Below are positions 59,330 through 64,000 of a stretch of 64,000 nucleotides of DNA, piece after piece. How positions within the stretch are numbered: the stretch's first letter is position 1; every line of letters starts with the position of its first letter. Source of the DNA: Brachionus rotundiformis (Eukaryota; Rotifera; Eurotatoria; Ploima; Brachionidae); assembly GCA_016802295.1 (NCBI GenBank), contig JAESIW010000020.1:1318245-1382244 (forward strand). Direction: 5' to 3'. The notes below the pieces were generated by a model. It did not search any database, had not been told where the DNA came from, and worked only from the letters and a program-made list of their open reading frames with translations. Made by a program: the position numbers and the translations under genes.

Positions 59330-60457
59330 TATTTTTATGAGTTTTATGTAGAAAATTGGTTGTTTCTCATTATTTAGAAAAATATTTAAATAATAATATT
59401 TTATTACGTCGGTGTCGATAATCTAAACTGAATATTCTAGATATTTTAGATAAATGTGGCAGAAAAAGCCTACAGATTAGCGTAAACAATATGGTTTGGG
59501 TAGCCCTAAGAGAATGCCAACTTTAATATTGGTTAAATTATGGAAATTTGGTCAAAATGAAAATAATTACAAATTATTTATTTTTATTATAAAAAAAGAA
59601 AGAGCTTTTAAAATTGTCTTTATTTGAATAAAACGTATGCTTGGAACACGTAGTTTTGAATAACAAACACATTTTTATCTGCTATTTTTAAACATGATAT
59701 AAATGTTATACAGTAAATTATTAAACAAAATATTTTTAAATAATTACACAATTTTAGAACTTAATTTTCTTTATATAAAATTAATTTAAACTAAAATAAT
59801 ATGTTTATTTTAAATATTTTAGTTTTAACTTTAATTATAAGAATTTATTTTTGTTTATTTTTAATTTTAAGATCACCTTTTTCTGAAAATTTTGTAGATT
59901 CGAAATAAACAATTAAAAATATTCGATTTAAATTTAAGTAACATAATTCTTTATTTTAATTTTAATTCGGATTTTTAAATTTATTTATGACATTTAAATT
60001 TAAGCATATTTTACTCATTAGCTATTATTTAAATGAGTTCTGATTCAAAGACAGTAGTGAAATTGAGTAAAGTGATTATATAACTTAATTGATTATATAA
60101 TATATACATTAAATAAATAGAAGTTGGTCAAAATATTTGCATAATTTAGGTTAAAACATTATTTAAATTTAGAAAAAATTTAAACAAAAACTTAAAAATT
60201 AAAAAATTTTATTCATATCAGGTTTCTAATTAAAAATTTTTGATTGATAATAAAAATATAGAAATAAAAGTTAAATTTGATGAAATAAAAAGAACAGCTT
60301 TTATAAATTGAGATATTGAAAGCATAAAAATTATGCAAAATTAGAATTTAGTTAAATTTTGATAGATAAACTTGTTTGAACTTTTTGACTAAAATCGCTA
60401 AAAAAATTTTAATAAAAATTAAAAAAACGCAAAATAAGACATTTAAAACTATTTAAA
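59330..60457. other. divergent spacer between SUCO and CYP4
   Basis: 1.13 kb AT-rich region between two start codons facing apart. Both promoters should be here. The part next to SUCO (59,400-59,560) is less AT-rich. No named element. Confidence 0.45.
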
Positions 60458-62199
60458 ATGATTGACTTTTTTTTGATTGCTCTTCCAAATGCTTTATTTT
60501 TCGTTTTTACCGCAATTCTAGTCATAATATTTATAAAATGGCCTCTTAATTATTTTGCAAAATTAAAAACCGTAAATAAAATCAAAGGTATGCCAATGAT
60601 TCCATTTATTGGTAATGTTCATCAGCTTAAAACAAAATATGGTAAATATGATAATTATTTCCTCATCTTTTGATTCATTTTAAATAAAGAACTTGTTAAA
60701 CAGCTTACCGAACTTACATACAAACTCAATTCAGAGCCTTTATGGCGACTATGGCTTGGTATTTGAGATATATTTTTCTGGTAATGTAAAGATATTTAGT
60801 TTAAAGGTACTAAGCCAATTTTTGTTTTCCACAGAGGAGACTATGCAGAAGTACTGAATTTAATTTTTGTTCTCATAATAAATAGTTTTTCAGGTTTTGT
60901 TTTCATCCTCAAAAAACACTCAAAAATCAGTACAATATGATTTTTTACATCCATGGCTTGGCACCGGACTTTTGACTAGGTTTAAATTAATTATCTGAAA
61001 AAATTAATATATTATTTAAACAATTTTAGTCATGGTGAAAAATGGGCATATAGGCGCAGATTGATAACTCCAACTTTTCACTTTGAAATATTGAATGATT
61101 TTTTGCATGTTATGAACGAACAAGCCGACATTCTGGTTGAAATTTTGACCAAATTGGTAAAAGAAGATCGAGTAATAAATATATTTGAGCGCTTAAAAGC
61201 ATGTGCATTAGATATTATTTGTGGTAATGATTAAATTGGTGTTATATTTTTAAAAAATTTATTTTTAAAGAAACTGCAATGGGTCAAAATGTAAATGCCC
61301 AGCATGACAAGACATCTGAATACGTCCGAGCAGTATCTCGAATATCTGAGCTTGTGATTCTCAGATTTTTCGATCCACTGCAATGGTCTGACTTTATTTA
61401 TAGAAAAACAACAAAAGGAAAGGATTTTGAAAAATGTCTAAAGACTTTGCATAATTTTACAAAAAAAGTTATCTTGGAACGTGATGGTGAATTGGATGAT
61501 ACAGACTTAATGTCTGGAAAACGTGTCGCATTTTTAGATCTCTTACTAAAGGCAAAAAGAAAAGATCAATCAATTACTTATGATGATATTCGGGAAGAGG
61601 TTGATACATTTATGTTCGAGGGTCATGACACCACGGCAGCAGCGGCAAGTTGGGCATGCCAATTAATTGGCTCACATCCTGAAGTTCAAAAAAAGCTACA
61701 TGAAGAGATTGACTCTGTTTTAGGTCCATCTGTCCGTCCCTTGACAAATGATGACCTAAAAGAATTGAAATATTTGGATTTAGTAATAAAGGAAACATTA
61801 CGTTTGTTTCCATCTGTGCCCTATTTTGGAAGAACCATATCTGAAGATTGTGATGTAGGAGGTTATAGAATTCTCAAAGGAGAGACTGCAGTTATTTTTG
61901 CATACATGATTCATAGAGATGTAAAATATTATCCTGATCCAGAAAAATTTGACCCAGAGAGATTTTTGCCAGAAAATTCCAAAGACAGACATCCGTATGC
62001 ATATATACCTTTTTCAGCTGGAAGACGAAACTGCATAGGTCAAAGATTTGCTCAAATGGAAGAAAAAGTACTATTAGCAAACATATTAAGACGATTTGAA
62101 ATGAAATCAATTAAAACTATTGAGGAATTAGAGCCAGATGGTCATTTGGTAATCCATCCAAGTAATGGTATCCCAATTCAGTTTAATTTAAGATGCTAA
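60458..62199 (+). CDS. cytochrome P450, CYP4 family
   Basis: Six exons (60458..60641, 60690..60758, 60807..60850, 60894..60979, 61030..61223, 61271..62199) give 501 residues. The N-terminal membrane anchor is at about 5-28. GMPMIPFIGN is the proline-rich hinge. QKSVQYDFLHPWLGTGLLTS and the C-helix HGEKWAYRRRLITPTFHFEI are CYP4 hallmarks. The I-helix has EGHDTTAAAASW, with the acidic residue that ester-links haem in many CYP4s. ExxR is E367-R370 (KETLRLFPS), DPERF follows, and the haem Cys447 lies in AGRRNCIGQRFA. CYP4 enzymes are ER monooxygenases that mainly omega-hydroxylate fatty acids and eicosanoids. Exon 3 is only 44 nt; without the two small introns around it the frame hits stops. Confidence 0.95.
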
Positions 62200-63480
62200 A
62201 ATTGAACTATTTTCTATCAAATAGTTTAGTCTATCAAATAGATTTAACCAAAGCCTTTGGAAATTTTTATTTAAAAAAAAATTAAATTACTTAAGAATAA
62301 TTAGAAAATAAATACATTTAACAACTTATGGAATTGATAATTATATCTATAACAAAAGTTTAATTTATTATCATTAACTTAAAATAATTAAATAAGAACT
62401 TGAATGAAATCCAATAGATAAATTAAAAATAAGTACAAAACATTAAATAAACAATAAATATTTTAACTATTAAATATATTTATTTCTTCCTGAATAATCA
62501 ATCAGAATTAATTTGCAAAAAAACATAAGTCTTAAGAATTTTTTTTTGTTTTTTACACATTTTACTTAGATAAAAAAATTAAAAATAGATATTTAGTTTA
62601 AAAATTTAATTTACATTAATTGATGCAAAGTCTTTATAGAATTATATCACAGATAAAAATTTCATTTAGTAATTTAAATATTCAAATTAATCTTATATTA
62701 TTATGAAAAAATCTATTTCGCGTAAGATTTTGTTACGAAAATATCTCTTTTTTTATGTTTACCTTTTTTTAGAAAAACAATTTTATTTCGTAATAATTTA
62801 TTGTCAGAAAATTTTTGCGTTTGTTTCCATTAGTGCCTTGATGTCTTAAAAAAAGTATTAACTTAATAGACATAAAGTTTAAACATATTTAGCTTTTTAA
62901 ATATTAAATACTAGTATTCTATGAGGTAAAAAAAGTTCTTAATTACAAAAATTAAATTAAAATTTCATAACATTTTCAATTAGCCTTAATTAAGATATTC
63001 AAGATTCTAAAGAGAAAAAAAATACATTAAATTTTATGTAATTAATTAGGAAAGTTTCAATTAAAGACTCGATAAAAAAAACAAATAAAACTCAAATAAT
63101 GAATACCAAAAATGGTATGACATTCGTAAAAAGATAAGTCATAAATAATTGATGTTAAATATATTTATTAGAATTATTTATTATCTATAAGAAAATATCT
63201 ATTTGAAAAATTAAGATCTACAACCAGCGTTTTTTGGTGGATTTAGCATAATTTAAACTTGGTCTAAACAATATTCTTACTTTATTTTGAATAAATATCA
63301 TTTAATTTTTGTTTCCAAGTAGATAAAATAACAAAGTTGAATTATATAGGGCCTTTATTATAGATAAATCTATAAAAGCTTTAACTTAGAAATTTTATCG
63401 CTATTTTCTATTTAAGTTTTCATTATTTTCTATGAGCTTTTGATGATTAAAATTATTTTATTAAATTTGATCTATTAGAA
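62200..63480. other. AT-rich intergenic region after CYP4
   Basis: No coding signal on either strand. Long A/T runs; poly(A) signals for the CYP4 gene are likely near 62,308. Nothing else identified. Confidence 0.55.
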
Positions 63481-64000
63481 AGAAGACCTTAGCTCAGCTT
63501 GTGTGCTAGAAAAGACCATAATTTGGTGAAATGCCGCTCGTTAAACTCAATCTGACCATAATGATCGGCGCATGCATATATTAAAGGTCAGAGAGAATAA
63601 ATTATTTTATTTTCTGAATCGAGTCAGCATTTATCTACAAATGCTCACTCATTTTTTAAGATCTGATCAAATTATCAGTTTTTTAGACAAAATTTAATGA
63701 CCAAGTAATAAGCGCTCATTTAAAAAAGCCAAGCAAATAGCTTCTAATCAAATTGCGTCATCACGTGATTCCTACTCATATGATTCAAATATAATTTGTC
63801 TGAAAAGAAAATTATCTTAAATGTTTAAAAATTTTATTTGAAAATATTATTTATTATCTGAGAGAAAAATGTATATATAAGGCTGTTAATTGTTTCATGG
63901 TAAAATGTGTCCATGTCCATTTAAGGCATGCTTAAGTAAAGAGAAATTTGTTAGCTTGAAACCGGGACAACCAAAAGACTGTGATTAGACAACGATGATG
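63481..64000. other. unexplained less AT-rich islands at the window end
   Basis: 63,481-63,600 and 63,890-64,000 are clearly less AT-rich than the surrounding kilobase. In the plus frame the first island reads NAAR, a stop, TQSDHNDRRMHILKVREN, which looks like decayed coding. In the second, ATG at 63905 opens MCPCPFKACLSKEKF and closes after 27 codons. Neither can be assigned to a family. They could be a mobile-element remnant and the first exon of the next gene. Confidence 0.25.

Noticed and set aside
1..64000. CRISPR arrays, bacterial operons, tRNA or rRNA genes
   Set aside because: No regularly spaced repeats, Shine-Dalgarno-led genes or cloverleaf-like GC-rich segments were seen; spliced animal genes occupy the window.

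Overview
The window is AT-rich animal DNA (by eye roughly three quarters A+T). It holds 18 spliced or intronless protein-coding genes that I could model, with every exon joined in frame at GT-AG sites. Most introns are tiny, about 44-60 nt. Orthologues of HYLS1, CFAP97D, Roquin, SUCO, ARMH3, SLC37A3, NNT and ZIP13 make it a bilaterian animal with cilia. The compact introns, extreme AT content and load of small LINE relics fit a monogonont rotifer (Brachionus-like). That placement is a guess from general character, not from a search.

Layout. 1-2.4 kb: near-empty AT-rich DNA, then a small SRSF10-like gene with an RRM and no RS domain. 3.2-9.7 kb: a secretory-pathway group of two convergent ZIP13 zinc transporters, a lysosomal DPP7-like S28 peptidase and a membrane-anchored prolyl-4-hydroxylase-like enzyme. 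11-15.8 kb: a Tc1 relic, proteasome alpha subunit PSMA1, the splicing regulator SREK1, a LINE tail and a decayed piece of an SREK1 copy. 16.9-18.1 kb: a five-LIM protein. 21-25.2 kb: ERGIC1 and SLC37A3, divergently transcribed. 26.4-29.3 kb: an unrecognised coiled-coil protein and HYLS1. 29.4-34.8 kb: two tandem paralogues of an undescribed single-pass membrane protein with a SEA-like extracellular domain. 35.3-36.2 kb: LINE debris. 37.1-39.2 kb: a Roquin that appears to lack both RING and CCCH fingers. 41.4-45.8 kb: a CFAP97D-like gene and ARMH3. 46.8-50.3 kb: mitochondrial transhydrogenase NNT. 51-56 kb: LINE relics around NOP56. 56.9-59.3 kb: SUCO. 60.5-62.2 kb: a CYP4 P450. The last 1.8 kb has no gene I can support.

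How they fit together. Most are unrelated housekeeping genes, as expected in a compact eukaryotic genome. Loose themes are early secretory and lysosomal traffic (ERGIC1, ARMH3, ZIP13 pair, SUCO, DPP7, SLC37A3), RNA processing (SRSF10-like, SREK1, NOP56, Roquin) and cilia (HYLS1, CFAP97D-like). Several same-strand neighbours are only 128-334 bp apart, so polycistronic transcription with trans-splicing is possible.

Most interesting observations: the tandem SEA-like membrane protein pair with conserved exon structure; the stripped-down Roquin; two LINE 3' ends sharing a stem-loop with apparently compensatory changes; the decayed SREK1 copy; and a PSMA1 first coding exon that is only the ATG.
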